DNA of 64,000 nucleotides from Litsea cubeba (Eukaryota; Streptophyta; Magnoliopsida; Laurales; Lauraceae), in NCBI GenBank assembly GCA_012931725.1, contig CM022946.1, positions 121,303,592-121,367,591 of the forward strand, written 5' to 3'. The notes beneath the pieces are model-generated. The model had not been told where the DNA came from. It worked only from the letters and a program-made list of their open reading frames with translations, and did no database searches. This document shows positions 48,086-59,854 of the stretch, one piece after another. Positions within the stretch are counted from its first letter, which is position 1. Every line of letters begins with the position of its first letter. A program made the position numbers and the translations under genes.

Positions 48086-49030
48086 AAGAAGGCAAAAAGC
48101 CATAGAGGGTACAATTGTTCTGATCGCAGGTATGGTGAGCCCAGAATGAGTGTTCCAATGACTACTAGAAGCAATTGTGAACCTAAATTCGACTTATCGA
48201 GAAGCAGAGCTTGCTCGATGTAAGAAGAATATAAAGTTGGAGTTACAAATGCCGGTCGCGAATACAGTAGACCCTGAAAGGGCGTATTAGTACCGCTAGA
48301 CACAAATGTTTGGAGACCGCATCCATGAGATGAGACTCTGTTTTGAAATGTCAAGATTGGATTCATCAAAGAGAACAGATGGTATTCCGATCCAAATACG
48401 GTCTCAGCGATTTCCGCGAGCGCCAGTACCCAGAATAGAAGGAACCATAATTTCTCGGATCTGAACCCAAAAAATGACGAGAGTTTTGTTTTTTTTTTTT
48501 TTTTTGGAAAGGCCAAGATCGGGTTCATAAAAGAGAGAGCAAATGTCATTCCAATCTGAACATGGGCTCAACGATTTCCGCGAGCGCCAGTGATCAGAAA
48601 GGAAGAGACCAAAATTTCTCCGATCTGAACCCAAAAATGACGGAAGTTTTTTTTTTAAATTTTTTTTTATTTTTTTAAGATTTTTTTTTGAAAAATATTA
48701 TTTATTTATTTTTTTTGAAAGTTTTTTTTTTAATTTTTTATTTATTATTTTAAAAAATTTTATTTTTAAAATTTTTTATTTTGAAAAATTTTATTTAAAA
48801 GACGAGAGAGTACACATAGGCCTCCTAGCCCGGTCTTATGAAATCTCGATTGATAGAATTGCCCCCAGGTAATGGTAGGATTACTTAATAAACCCGTTTG
48901 GAGGACCCTTGCCTAGAACAGTCAAGCTGTCTCCACACTCTGGACAAGGCTTTTCTTGAATGAACCGTGATCAAAGAACGCAGTTGCTTTAACCTTAGTG
49001 GTCTATGCCCTTTTTTTTGGATCCCAAATG

Positions 49031-49850
49031 GATTCATCGAAGAGAAACGATGGCCCAAATCCTTAGTCAAACAGGCTCAACATTTCTGCAAGCACGATGA
49101 TTGATAGGAGAGGATCAAGGTTTCTCCATTTTGAATCCAAACTGAAAAATCTGATTTTTTTTGTTTTTTGTTTTAGATCTGTAATGAACTCATCGAAGAG
49201 AAACGATGGCCCAAATCCTTAGTCGAACAGGATCAACATTTCGGCAAGCACGATGAACGATAGGAGAGGATCAAGGTTTCTCAATTTTGAATCCAAACTG
49301 AAAAATCTGATTTTTTGATTTTTTTTTAGATCTCTAATGAACTCATTGAAGAGAAACGATGGCCCAAATCCTTAGTCGAACAGGCTCAACATTTCTACAA
49401 GCACGATGAACGATAGGAGAGGATCAAAGCTACTCAGTTTTGAATCCAAACTGAAAAATCTGATTTTTTGATATATTTTTTTAGATCTCTAATGAACTCA
49501 TTGAAGAGAAACGATGGCCCAAATCCTTAGACGAACAGGCTCAACATTTCTGCAAGCACGATGAACGATAGGAGAGGATCAAAGCTTCTCAATTTTGAAT
49601 CCAAACTAAAAAATCTGATTTTTTGATATATTTTTTTAGATCTCTAATGAACTCATCGAAGAGAAACGATGGCCCAAATCCTTAGTCGAAGCAGATTTTT
49701 TGATATTTTTTTTAGATCTCTAATGAACTCATCGAAGAGAAACGATGGCCCAAATCCTTAGTCGAATAGGCTCAACATTTCTGCAAGCACGATGAACGAT
49801 AAGAGAGGATCAAAGCTTCTCAATTTTGAATCCAAACTGAAAGAATCTGA
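49031..49850 (-). repeat. leader tandem repeat R1 in Tat-B, six units, one truncated
   Basis: Anchor GAGAAACGATGGCCCAAATC occurs near 49042, 49198, 49351, 49506, 49661 and 49737. Spacing is 153-156 bp except the fifth, shortened to 76 bp. Tat-A has four units, so copy number varies within the family. Confidence 0.92.
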
Positions 49851-50087
49851 TTTTTTTATTTTTTTTTTAAAGAGAAAGGGTGGAAATAAATTCAAAGAAC
49901 TAGAAATTTCCAAAAAATCTCATCTCATTTTTTTTAGATGCGGAATCCAACATAGGCCACCAATTAGAAAGTAGCCAAGGAATCCAGAAAAGAAGTATAA
50001 GCAAAGAGCAAAAGATATGATATACAAATATTCCATTTTCAAGCATCGTGTTCTCAAATGAACAAGTCCCATCGGGTGGAGCCAGCT

Positions 50088-52659
50088 TGATGGACCGCGC
50101 ATTCCTTCAGCTCGGTTCTACCGAGGTCGGCGGACGTGGGAGTCCGTTGGGTCCGACCCTTTTGTAACTGGGGGCAGGAGCGGGTATCAATATTTTTTTG
50201 TGTGGGTGTGCCAGATTTTCTATTTTTACTTGGAATTGTAAGTGGAGATCCGGAGATCGACCTTCCCAAGTAAAAAGGAAATCAACTTCTTTCATGTTTT
50301 CCATTGCACATAAATTTAAGAAAAGATACATTTTCTTGATTTGCCTTAAAAGGCGATTTCTTTGGCATTTATAGCTGATTTTTGGCGTTTATAGCCGATT
50401 TTGGCATTTATAGCCGATTTTGGCATTTATAGCCGATTTACAATTCTTATCAATAATGAAAGACAAGAGTTGTGATTTTTGTCTCTTTATAGAAAATACA
50501 AACTACAATGAAAAGCAAGAAAATGAGGATCTAACTTCTCAAGAGATTATGGGGGACCCGTTCAGATTGATGGTCGCAAGCCATATGTGGACTTTGCCAT
50601 CATCTATGCAGATGAGAACAGAGGATGCTCTTGATTCGCTTGGCTTGGCTATAACCTCAGATTTTTAGAGGACAAAAACCAAGAGAAGGTCCTATGTCGA
50701 ATAAAAAGCTAAGTAGACGGGCTGAAAAGCCACGTCTAAGCCATTGGAGGCAGAAGGAGAAGGCAAGGACCTTGGGGGGGGGGGTACCCCCCAAGGGACT
50801 TTTGTCACCTTGTAGTGGTAGTCGGTGCAGAACTTCGCAGAGTTTTCTCTCTTTCTTTCTCTTAGATTTCTGATGCCTTTTTTGTCTGAATTTTCGGATT
50901 TTCTGAAGTCTATCTGGAATGCTTGGGATGCTCTCCTATTTATAGGTTCTTGTTAGCCATTTAGGAGAGTTTAAGGGCTTTAAATGTCATTAAGCCGCAT
51001 AATGGGAGGAGTTACAAGGTTTAATTCCTTTATTTTGTAACTCCTTTTTCTTGGCTTCTGATTGGCCGGAGGAGATTGAGGGTATTTAATCGCCTTTAAT
51101 CGCCATGATGGGAGGAGTTTCATGGGTTAAATGCCATGAATCAATTGACTTGTAATTCCCGGATGCTTGCTTCTGATTGGGCTGTCCAAAGAAATGAGTT
51201 AATGACTACAGTAAAACTAGTCAATTAATCGCATTAAGTGGTCCCGAGCAGTTGAAGAGTCGTGGGCCGTGCCGCGTCTTTTGGGATTCTTCTGGCGATG
51301 ATCATCGATGGATCTTCATGTAGATCGACATCGGATGACCATGTAACTTCAGGTATTGGTTGCCAACAGCGGGTCGGTGCCATCTGTCCTGCCGATTTCT
51401 CGATCAGTCGAGTAAAAAGCACACTGTTTTTTGGTTGACCGGTTGGCGATCAATGTTGATTTTGATACTCTTGATGATTGACCCGTGATTTTGACGGATG
51501 TTGAAGGATTTGGTGCCTCAAAAGTATGAATTTTGGAAAATCCTAGGAGTCGGAAGATTCAAACCGTGAAAAACGAAGAAAAACGGGCTTTCCAGTGCGA
51601 ACCATGGGCCAGGGTTGCAGGGGCCTGCGACCCTGGGGGGGATTTCCCCCCTTTTATCCCGTTTTGCGGTTGTTTTTGATGTTTTTCAATTCTTTTTTCT
51701 TCTATATTTTTTCTTGACATATTTGATCATTTATTGGCCTAATTTCCCTGTAGAAAACTTGACGAGAATCCTTGCATTTTGGAGTGCAAAGTTTCCAGTT
51801 TTCCGGGAAAGTCGAAGACTTTGTCGCGTAGAGCTGCCGATTTTCCGTCAGAAGCTGAAACTAGGTCAAACGATGTCGGAATGACCTGAAATTTGGGGTG
51901 AAGCCTTCTGAGCAATAAATAAGATCAACCATAGGCTTTTGTTTGAGTTTTGAATCCGTTTGGGGTCCTATCGCTGGTAGACTTGTTTTTGTCGCGATGA
52001 AGATGTCATGGCTTGATGTGCGGTCAATCGATGTCCGATTGACTTGAAATTTGACAGGGAACCTATTAGAGTCATTTTGAGATAATCCATAGGCTTTGTC
52101 TTGGAAACCATGGTCCTGGGGAGCTTCGCCACCGAGAGGCCTGATTTCGCTTCCAGCGTCTAAGTATGGTCAAATGTTGTCGAAATGACCTGAAACTTGA
52201 CGTGTAGACCTTTGTAAGCATTTTGAAGCCGTCCATATGCTCGTTTTGATGAGTGAAGGCCTCGGTGGTTCTCGCTGTCGAGAGGCTTGATTTAGCTGTT
52301 CGAGGGTTGATGTAGGGTCAAACATTGTCGGTTTGACTTGGAACTTGACGTGGAGCCTTTTGGATGTATTTTGAGACCATCTATAGGCTCTGATCGAAGA
52401 TTTGGTGTCTCCGATGCTGTCGCAGCCGGGAGCTCCTGTTCAGCTATTGGAGAAGCGAAGTTAGGCCAAATGATTTTGAAATGGCCCGAAACTTCTTGTG
52501 TACTCCTTTTTTGGCTATCTTGAAGGATCTTGCAGTTTTTGTTTGATTCTGACAAGATTTGATTTTCGCAAGTAGCATTGCCTATTTGTGGCAGGCTGCA
52601 GCTTCATGTGGCTTTCTTGAGTTTGGAGAGGCAAAGTGACACATTTTTTTGTGTCAACA
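50088..52659 (-). repeat. 5' LTR of Tat-B (2572 bp)
   Basis: On the minus strand it starts TGTTGACAC (52659) and ends GGTCCATCA (50088). It aligns with Tat-A LTRs but with many substitutions and an extra 200-300 bp in the first 700 bp, where the repeating theme of a Tat U3 (GTCAAN-CGACAT-GACCTGAAA) recurs more often. It keeps the TATA box, the GC hairpin and the GGCTATAAAYGCC array. Confidence 0.9.
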
Positions 52660-52804
52660 ATTGTGAAATGTGGGTGGAGGAAATGGTTATACAAATGGTG
52701 AACTGTAATGGTGTAATGTGGGTTTACAAAAAAAAAAATGGTGTAATGTGGGTGGAGGATGTGTTGTGAATACCATATGCGCAATGTCTAATGGTTGATT
52801 AAGA

Positions 52805-53668
52805 ATGCCAAATCCGGACCTGGCATGGGATGCATTTATCTCTTGTTGGAACATGTTGGTAGTCTCTCCAACTGGAAATGACTACATGCAACTTCTAAGT
52901 GCGTTGGAACGGAATTACTGTAGGTATCCACAAGCTGTTGATTATGTGAAGAACTCGTGGTTGAATAAGCACAATGAGCAATTTGTGGCTGCTTGGACGG
53001 ATCGACATATTCACTTTGGGAACGTCACGACTAATAGGGCTGAGAGTGCACATGCAAAATTAAAGAGACACCTAGGCACATCGAGCTGTAGCTTTGATTC
53101 ATCTTGGCAGGTTATCCATGCCTTGCATGAGTTGCTCTTTACGGAGATAAATGCTTCTTTTGAAAAGAGTTTGAACATCGTGCAACATAAGTTCAAACCG
53201 GCACTTTTTTGTGAGTTGAGAGGATTTCTATCAAGGAATGCTTTGGATATAGTGTTAAATGAGTCGATAAGAGCTGGTGATATTGGTCCAGATTCAGCGG
53301 CATGTGGGTGCTTAATTCGATAGACCCATGGTTTACCATGTGCACACGAAATCGCCGAGTCCATAAGGGAAGGCTCTCGTATACCACTGATTTGTGTACA
53401 CCACTATTGGCGGAAGCTCAATTTAGAGGCCACTATGGTGAACGAAGCCCCTGAGTTGACCACAACTTCCGAGTTCGAGTCAATCGCTAAGAAATTTCAG
53501 AATAGTGATCAGAGGGGTAAAATACAAATATTGAAAAAACTTAGAGAATTGTGGTGTCCTTCATCTACTTCTCTTATTGAACCGAATGTTAAATTGAATA
53601 CCCGCGGTCGGTCATCATCGAAAAAGAAGAAGTTGGATCGGTCTACGCGTCGGGACCATCTACTTTAG
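52805..53668 (+). pseudogene. MULE/FAR1-like transposase C-terminal part with SWIM finger
   Basis: One frame encodes LLSALERNYCRYPQAVDYVK, the conserved TNRAESAHAKLKRHLGTS at the end of the DDE region, then a SWIM finger CGCLIR-stop-THGLPCAHEIAE (stop TAG at 53321). A linker with HHYWRKLNL follows to RSTRRD near 53655, where one base is missing and the frame shifts into the OTU part. The N-terminal DDE core is absent (left of Tat-B). Full proteins excise and insert MULEs. Confidence 0.85.
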
Positions 53669-54303
53669 AATATGCACTATCGAGTAAAGATAGCGTTCCA
53701 ACTAGATTAAGCAGTACAACTGTATCGAAGAGGAAGGAGAAAATGAGTGTCCGTCGCACTCGGTCATGTACGTTTCTGCATTTGCTTCCTCGATCTCTGG
53801 GACCCTATATCCACACTGTTAAGGATGTTGCAGCTGATGGTAACTGTGGATTTAGAGCTATAACTGGGCTTCTAGGCATGGGTGAAGATAGTTGGATACA
53901 GGTTAGAATGGATTTGGGCAGTGAATTACATAGGTATCAAAATTATTATTCATTGGTCTACGGAGGAGAGGAACGTTACGCGTTGTCTTACTTTGAAAGC
54001 AATCCATCATTTGATCGGTGGATGACAATGCCGGACATGGGTCACTTGATATCTTCATATTATAACGTTGTATTGGTCATTCTTTCATTGCAGCAGTGCC
54101 TTACTTTCCTGCATTTGAGATCATCCCCGATTTTATCAAGTTCTCGCAAAGTTATCGCGATTGGTTTCGTCAATAGAAACCATTTTGTTAAGGTCTTTAT
54201 CATACCCGGGGCACCCATGCCTCCCATTGCTACAAATTGGCATAGACACCACCATCCTAATGCAGACGGATGGCAACTCCCATATGCTAAGAGCATCGAG
54301 TAA
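53656..54303 (+). pseudogene. OTU-type cysteine protease domain of the MULE protein
   Basis: In the +1-shifted frame the protein continues without a stop to TAA/TAG at about 54301. VAADGNCGFRAITGLLG carries the OTU DGNC motif (Cys codon at 53845) and NRNHFVKVFI the likely catalytic His. GWQLPYAKSIE closes it. SWIM-plus-OTU tails are known in one plant MULE group; OTU enzymes cleave ubiquitin chains. Without the shift this would be the C-terminus of the transposase. 54304-54683 shows no gene. Confidence 0.83.
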
Positions 54304-54498
54304 TTCAGAGATATAATTGGAGACATTGTCGCAACATAGGAGTCGGTCAATCTTGACAGCGATTGAATATTTACACTCTCAATTTGATGTAAACAAGCTT
54401 AGTACTTGTTTTTTTAACGGATAGTTGATTAAATGGATGCAAAATCTAGGTGTTTATGTTACGTGTTAATTCATTAATACCCCTGCTCGGTTTAACGG

Positions 54499-54526
54499 GG
54501 TCGTGCAAATGACGAACTGCACGACC
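54499..54526 (+). repeat. small inverted repeat GGTCGTGCA / TGCACGACC
   Basis: Nine-base arms with a 10-nt loop. The word GTCGTGCAG recurs at 54566. It lies in the MULE 3' flank; role unknown. Confidence 0.7.
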
Positions 54527-56039
54527 AACAATGATTATTTGCACGTTATTATAGTGTCGTGCAGAATGCTTTAGTAAACATTTATTACCTTTTTAATTTT
54601 CGAGTATAAAAGTGCTCCACAGTGGGCCATCTATTGTAGGTCCTCTCTTTGCATGCAAAAGGGCCTTTATAACACCCTCATATTGTCAGACCCCGACCCA
54701 AGTTTGGAATATTTAATTATACTTTAATGGTGATTAGTTGATAAGTGGGGTTAGCGGACGATTAGCTTATTTTCTTAAGCTATATTAGAATGTTTGATTA
54801 GCTTTGGGAATTTTCGAGAGTCGTTGACTTAGGCTTGACGCGGGTCGGGGCGCCCGTGTGTTGTGTGTGAATCTGTGGAGTTTAACTTTAATATTTGTAA
54901 AATCCCAATTTTGTGCATTTTGACTCATTTCATTTAGATTATCAACTTTCATGTTTTGACCATTTCGATTTAATGATCAGAAATTGCGTTTTTTTAAAAA
55001 AAGGGCAAAACTGACCTTTCACATAAAATCTGTACCAAAATTTTAAAAATTTCAGAAATTGACAAAAATAAGCTTTTTAGAAAGTAGAAATTTCGCTGAT
55101 CGTTTTTGTCTTCTTCGTCGTTTTCATTCGGGGCCCGCAAATGTCATTTTTAGTCTTGTGAAGATCGGGGCCCACAAAACCCATCTTATAAGAAGAGGAA
55201 CTCTCTTCTTCTTCCTTCATTTCTTTTCCTGCACGGTTTGGAGCTAGGGCTTTTCCCTCTCTTCCAACACTTTCTCTCTCATCTGAAACACCAATCTCTT
55301 GGAGTTTTCTTGGAGGATTGATCTCCTAAGGTTCTTCCTCATCTTCCAAGCTTTCCAAAGACACATTTTTCAAAGGTTTTGAGCTAGGGCAAGGTTCTCA
55401 TTCAAGCTTCTCTTCTTCGTTTGAGGTTTTCAAGGTTAGCAATGGCTTTCCAAACTTGAGATCTCTGTTTTGCTCTTCATTTAGAGTGTTTTCATCACTC
55501 ATACAAGAGTTTTCCTTGGAGATTTACAAAAGATTGATTTTTAGGGTTCTCTTTGGGAAAATTTTGGGGTTTTTGTAGATTGGGAGCTTGAGACCCTAGG
55601 GCTTTGTTTGAGGAGTAATATTTCTCTCATCTTGACTAAGGCAAGTGGATTTTTCAATTAATATGATGGTTTCATTTTCTCTTGTTTTATTTCATGGTAT
55701 TTCATGCTATGTGCTAATCTTCTTATGACTCATAGATTTGTTTTGGACAAATGGAGTAATGTTATGCTTGATTTCCTCTCATGTTATTGTTTTACAATGT
55801 ATTGAAAGTTTGTTCTTACTTTGGCCATTTTGAAACTTAACTTTCTTTATATTAAGTGTTTGTGTTCAAAGGCAAGGAAGAAAACTTTGGTTTCAAAGTA
55901 TTATGTTTGGTTAGTTGGATTGATTATGGATGACGATTTGATGAGTTGAGGAGGTCAAGAAAGGGGCAAATTAATTGTGGAAATGTGTATGAAAGAAAAG
56001 GAAACAAAAAGGATAAAAAAAGATGGAAAAAAGGGGAGA

Positions 56040-56180
56040 AAGAGCCAGACGAGCCGGACTGGACAGAGCCCAGTCCGCTTGAGCGACCCAGTGGGCCGCT
56101 CGAGCGGACCAAGCTCTGTCTGGGCTTCGCTCGAGCGGACCTTGGGTCGCTCGAGCGAGCCCAGCCCAGCCTGGGGGCCT
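56040..56180 (+). repeat. CTCGAG palindrome block in Tekay-2 LTR
   Basis: Several GCTCGAGCGGACC and GGTCGCTCGAGCGAGC words with complementary partners give overlapping potential hairpins. About 60 bp longer than in Tekay-1. Confidence 0.7.
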
Positions 56181-56253
56181 GGATCAGGCCTGATTTTGGG
56201 TCCTTTTCTAAATCTTTTTTGGGCCCAATTGAGGACTGTTTTGGGCCTGTTTC

Positions 56254-56322
56254 AAGACCTGATATTGGGCTGTTTCAAGACCTGATATTGGGCTGTTTCA
56301 AGACCTGATATTGGGCTGTTTT
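56254..56322 (+). repeat. 23-bp minisatellite, three units
   Basis: Three near-identical units with core AAGACCTGATATTGGGCTGT, followed by a partial fourth. Tekay-1 has only diverged, non-tandem TTGGGCC phrases here. Confidence 0.92.
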
Positions 56323-57948
56323 AAGACCTGATTTCTGGGCTACTTTGAGGACTGTTTTGGGCCAAGTTGGTGGACTATTTTGAGCTTGGGTTAAGGCCAG
56401 TTGTGGGCCTGATTAAAAAGGGTTTAAACCAGTTTTTAATGAGGACTTATCGGATATAATCTCAGGTCAACTTCAAGCCTATGTCCAAGCCCAATTCAGC
56501 CCAAACTCTTTTCTATAATTGAAGCCCATTCAGCCCTTTTACAATCCTAGAACTATTGTGAAAATTGGCTTGGACTATGATCAAAACCATTTAGGAACCC
56601 TTCAAGTCTAAATGTACACTCCATCCCTTGTGATTGTCAAGGATCTTCTGTGACATCAAATTACTTTCTATAAATGACAATAAAGGGGTCAAATGTATAT
56701 CGAGACGACCCGCATTAGACGGTTGAATCATCATACATTCATTCCATGTAAAAAGACTTTTGTTCGGATTCTTTCATCAATCTTTTGAATGCTTTGAGGT
56801 GGTTTACCACATCTTTAGATATTGATAAGACTACTCACCTATTTGCTCGGATTCGTCAATATGTATTTGTTCGGAGTAGTTTTCTTATCGATTTTTGGAA
56901 ACGTATCTTATGAACGGATTTGTATTACTTCGAGGTTTCGAACTTTTACTCTAATGGCACCACTAAGCTTAGGTTACCTTGTTGGACTGATCATCCGGCT
57001 TGGAATCTTTAATTTGTTCACCAGCTGCAGTTTGGATTCTGTCTGTACCGACCATGACAACGGTTTATATCCGGTCCCATGTGTAGTGGCTACGGTTCTG
57101 TTTGATAATGACTATGTTCGTTCCGGTCCGACGAGTAGTGGCTACGGTTTTGTCTGCTCTAGTTACTTCGGTAATAGGAGAATTTAGCTATACGTGGTTT
57201 GCCAATGTTTTATACATTTAATGTTTATCTTATGGTTCTTGTTTATTTCACTGATCATGGCATTGGATTTGTAAACTACAAAGATGTTTATCTTCTATCT
57301 TACCATTTCTATTATTCAGGATTTAATCGTGGCTCTCATTTATTTAATGTTTTACTTTTCTGTCATCCTATTATTGCTATATTTGCTTACCAGACCGTCG
57401 TGTCTTACCCTGTTTGCTTGGTTCCAGATGTCGAGCCCCTCGCGGTTGAGGCGCACTTTGACGCGGAACCTATAGTCCTTGTGGAGGGCGAGTGGCAGCG
57501 CGGCGATGTCGTTTAGACGTCGGGTTGTTTTTGGAGCTGCGATCACATTTTGGGGAATCGATACTATTCTTTTGGGTTTTTGTTGTAGCCATTGTTGGCT
57601 TATTCTTTTTGGGAGAAACTTGTAATTATTGGCTAACTTTACTTTTGTATTAACTTGAAACCAACTTTGGGGCCTTCCAATGGAATGTTTCTCTTTTTTA
57701 TGCTAGTCTTGTGCGTTCTCATCTTATACCCATATGTGAGAGACTTTTATGTTTGCTACAATGCTTCCGTGTAAGTTATTCGTATGAATGTGATTCTTAT
57801 TAATCACTGTTGGATCGGATTTCGGGGATCCTTACTGCGGAAACCTGTGGGAAACTAGTGTGTGCAGGAGGAATTTTCCGGCCCGTCGCGCCACGTCCCC
57901 GGATTAAGGTCTCGTTTAACGGGTCCTCGGTCCGGGGGCGTGACAGGC

Positions 57949-57962
57949 TTGGTATCAGAGCG
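57949..57962 (+). promoter_or_regulatory. primer binding site, initiator tRNA-Met
   Basis: TTGGTATCAGAGCG begins four bases after the LTR. TGGTATCAGAGC is the standard complement of the plant initiator tRNA-Met 3' end. Confidence 0.9.
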
Positions 57963-58106
57963 AGAAATATTTGAGGCAATTAAAATTGCAATAGAAACAT
58001 AAGGACGTGGCAAGGATTCGTTAGAATTTCTGTTAGTTAGCATCGATTGGGTTTGGAACGCCTTATTATTATATTTTATTGTACTAACAAGTTGTTTTGC
58101 AGCACT

Positions 58107-59340
58107 ATGCCTCCACGCAGACCTCAGTGAATGCAAACGCATCAGGCAGTAACAATGACAGTGGGGTTGAGAATCAGATGACAGGACAATTTCAGCAGCT
58201 CATGCAGATGTTAGTTGAACAACAACAACGAGCCAATGAGAATCAAGCTAGATTCCAATAGCAGATGGCAAAGAAGGACGAAGAGTTGACACAGGTTCAG
58301 AGGCAGTTGCTTGAAGTTTTTGGTAGGAGGCCAGAACCAATGCCTAGTGTAGAAGCTATGCAGAACAGAGACCGGGATCCTAATGTCTTGTTTGAGAAGT
58401 TCAGAAAGAGAGGTCCTAAGGAGTTCACAGGACAGGAAGATCCTTTGGCAGCTGATGACTGGTTAGCCCACACGGAGAACATCTTTGATATCTTTGTATG
58501 CACAGGCAGACAATGAGTTCATCTAGCAGCTTCCATGTTCACCGGATTAGCAGATATATGGTGGAAAACCATTAAGGAAGGTTATCAGAATATTGAGGAT
58601 GGGATTGCTTGGGCCACATTCAAACAGCAGTTCAGTGAGAAGTATGTCCCCGCACACATAAAGAAGGAAAAAGCAATAGAGTTTCAATTGCTCAAGCAAG
58701 AGGACATGACCGTTCTTAAATATCTTACTAAGTTTGAGACGTTGTCTCGTTATGCACCGGAGCTTGTGGATACGGAAGAGAAGAAGATCACCAAGTTCAT
58801 GGATGGACTCAATCCCATCATCTTGAGGGATGCTTTAGGTGTGGTACCACCGACTACTTTCCAAGAGGCTATCAAAAGAGCCTACAGGTTTGAAGACATC
58901 AACAATCAGATCATCAAGGATAATCAGAGGAAGAGACAGCAATATCAAGGAGGGCAGAAATCTTATTAAGGCAAGAGACAGAAGAAGCAGCATAATACTC
59001 CAGCTCAAGGTGGGTGTGAGCATTGTGGCAAGAATCACCCTTCTCAGCAGTGCTATAGAGTAACGGGTGCGTGTTTTAAGTGTGGTGGCACAGATCACCA
59101 AATGAAGGATTGCCCAAATAACAGTAATCAAGGCAATAGGGCACCTCAGCAGCCACCAAGGCAAGCACCTCAGCAGAACCAGCAGGCAGTTCATAATCAA
59201 CCAAGGCAGCAGCAGAATCAGCAGCCCCGTTAGCAACCACAAAATCAGAATATATGTCCACCGCAACAGAATCGGAATGTGCAGCTAGGAAGGCCAAATC
59301 AGAACCAGAATATACCGCGTCAGCAAGGCCGCCTCAATCA
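58107..59340 (+). pseudogene. Tekay-2 gag
   Basis: The ATG at 58107 is kept, but one base is missing near 58126, giving a TGA after seven codons. From 58190 on the proper frame is open except for stops at 58514, 58967 and 59231. Gag core words (DPLAADDWLAHTENIFDIF, ATFKQQFSEKYVPAHIKKE) and two CCHC knuckles (about 59015-59113) are present. A Gln/Asn/Pro-rich tail leads into protease. Confidence 0.88.
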
Positions 59341-59854
59341 CCTCAATCAAGTGGACGCAGAAGCAGCGGGAGATGTTGTGGAAGGTAAACTCCTAATTTG
59401 TGATGTAGAAGCTAAAGTGTTGTTTGACCCGGGATCTACTCACTCTTTCATATCCCATGTGTTTGCTAAAATGATTAGTGTGCCTGCTAGAGAGTTAGCG
59501 TTTGTTTTTACTATTACTACTCCGGTAGGGAAACGAGTTGTGTGTAGTACTTTTTACCCTAGTTGTTCAGTGAAGATAGGAGAGGTCATTTTCCCTGCAA
59601 ACCTTATTACCTTAGTTATGCATGACTTCGATGTCATTTTAGGCATGGATTGGTTAGCGGGAGATCATGCCTCCATGGATTGCTATAGCAAGACCATTGC
59701 TTTTAGATTGGATGGGATATCCTCCGGGGTGAAATTTCAGGGAGAGAAAAGGGTTTCTCCGGCTAGGTTCATTTCAGCTCTTTCTGCAGCTAACTTGTTG
59801 AGATCAGGATGTGAAGGATTTATCGCATTTGTCACCAAGGATGAACAGTCCTAA
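59341..59854 (+). CDS. Tekay-2 aspartic protease, open frame
   Basis: FDPGSTHSFISHVFAKM has the catalytic Asp (about 59429), followed by ILGMDWLAGDHASMDCYSKT, the conserved second half. This domain frame is open to the TAA at 59852. It is part of the gag-pol frame, which is broken on both sides, so an active enzyme is unlikely in practice. Confidence 0.8.

Larger units (their letters stand above)
48081..50087 (-). other. Tat-B leader (first part)
   Basis: Minus-strand counterpart of Tat-A 27602-29400. It carries an R2-like unit pair (about 48350-48640), a T-rich low-complexity block (48644-48800, A-rich on the coding strand) and the R1 array. The primer site reads from 50087 leftwards. No gene. 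Confidence 0.85.
21805..52659 (-). mobile_element. minus-strand Tat-lineage Ty3/gypsy element (Tat-B), interrupted
   Basis: Read on the minus strand: 5' LTR 52659-50088, primer site, leader 50087-48081, then (after the inserted Tat-A, 48080-25274) the last leader bases 25273-25141 and gag from 25140 to 21805, where CACTA-B cuts it. Pol and the 3' LTR are outside the window. Leader and gag match Tat-A closely enough to show the same family. The LTR is 2572 bp and clearly diverged from the 2328-bp LTRs of Tat-A, so Tat-B is the older insertion. Confidence 0.9.
52660..54683 (+). mobile_element. 3' part of a MULE (Mutator-like element)
   Basis: MULE transposase C-terminus with SWIM and OTU domains, cut on the left by Tat-B and on the right by Tekay-2. 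No terminal inverted repeat could be identified in the window. 52660-52804 holds short GTAATGTGGGTGGAG-type repeats and no coding. Confidence 0.8.
54684..57945 (+). repeat. 5' LTR of Tekay-2 (3262 bp)
   Basis: It starts TGTCAGACCCCGACCC and ends GGGGGCGTGACA. TATA-like TTATAAGA is at 55186. It carries an expanded CTCGAG palindrome block (about 56040-56180) and a 23-bp minisatellite absent from Tekay-1. Confidence 0.93.

Noticed and set aside
1..57945. Tekay-1 3' LTR and Tekay-2 5' LTR as the two ends of one element
   Set aside because: Order is internal-LTR then LTR-internal, both in plus orientation, and LTRs differ substantially; these are two insertions.
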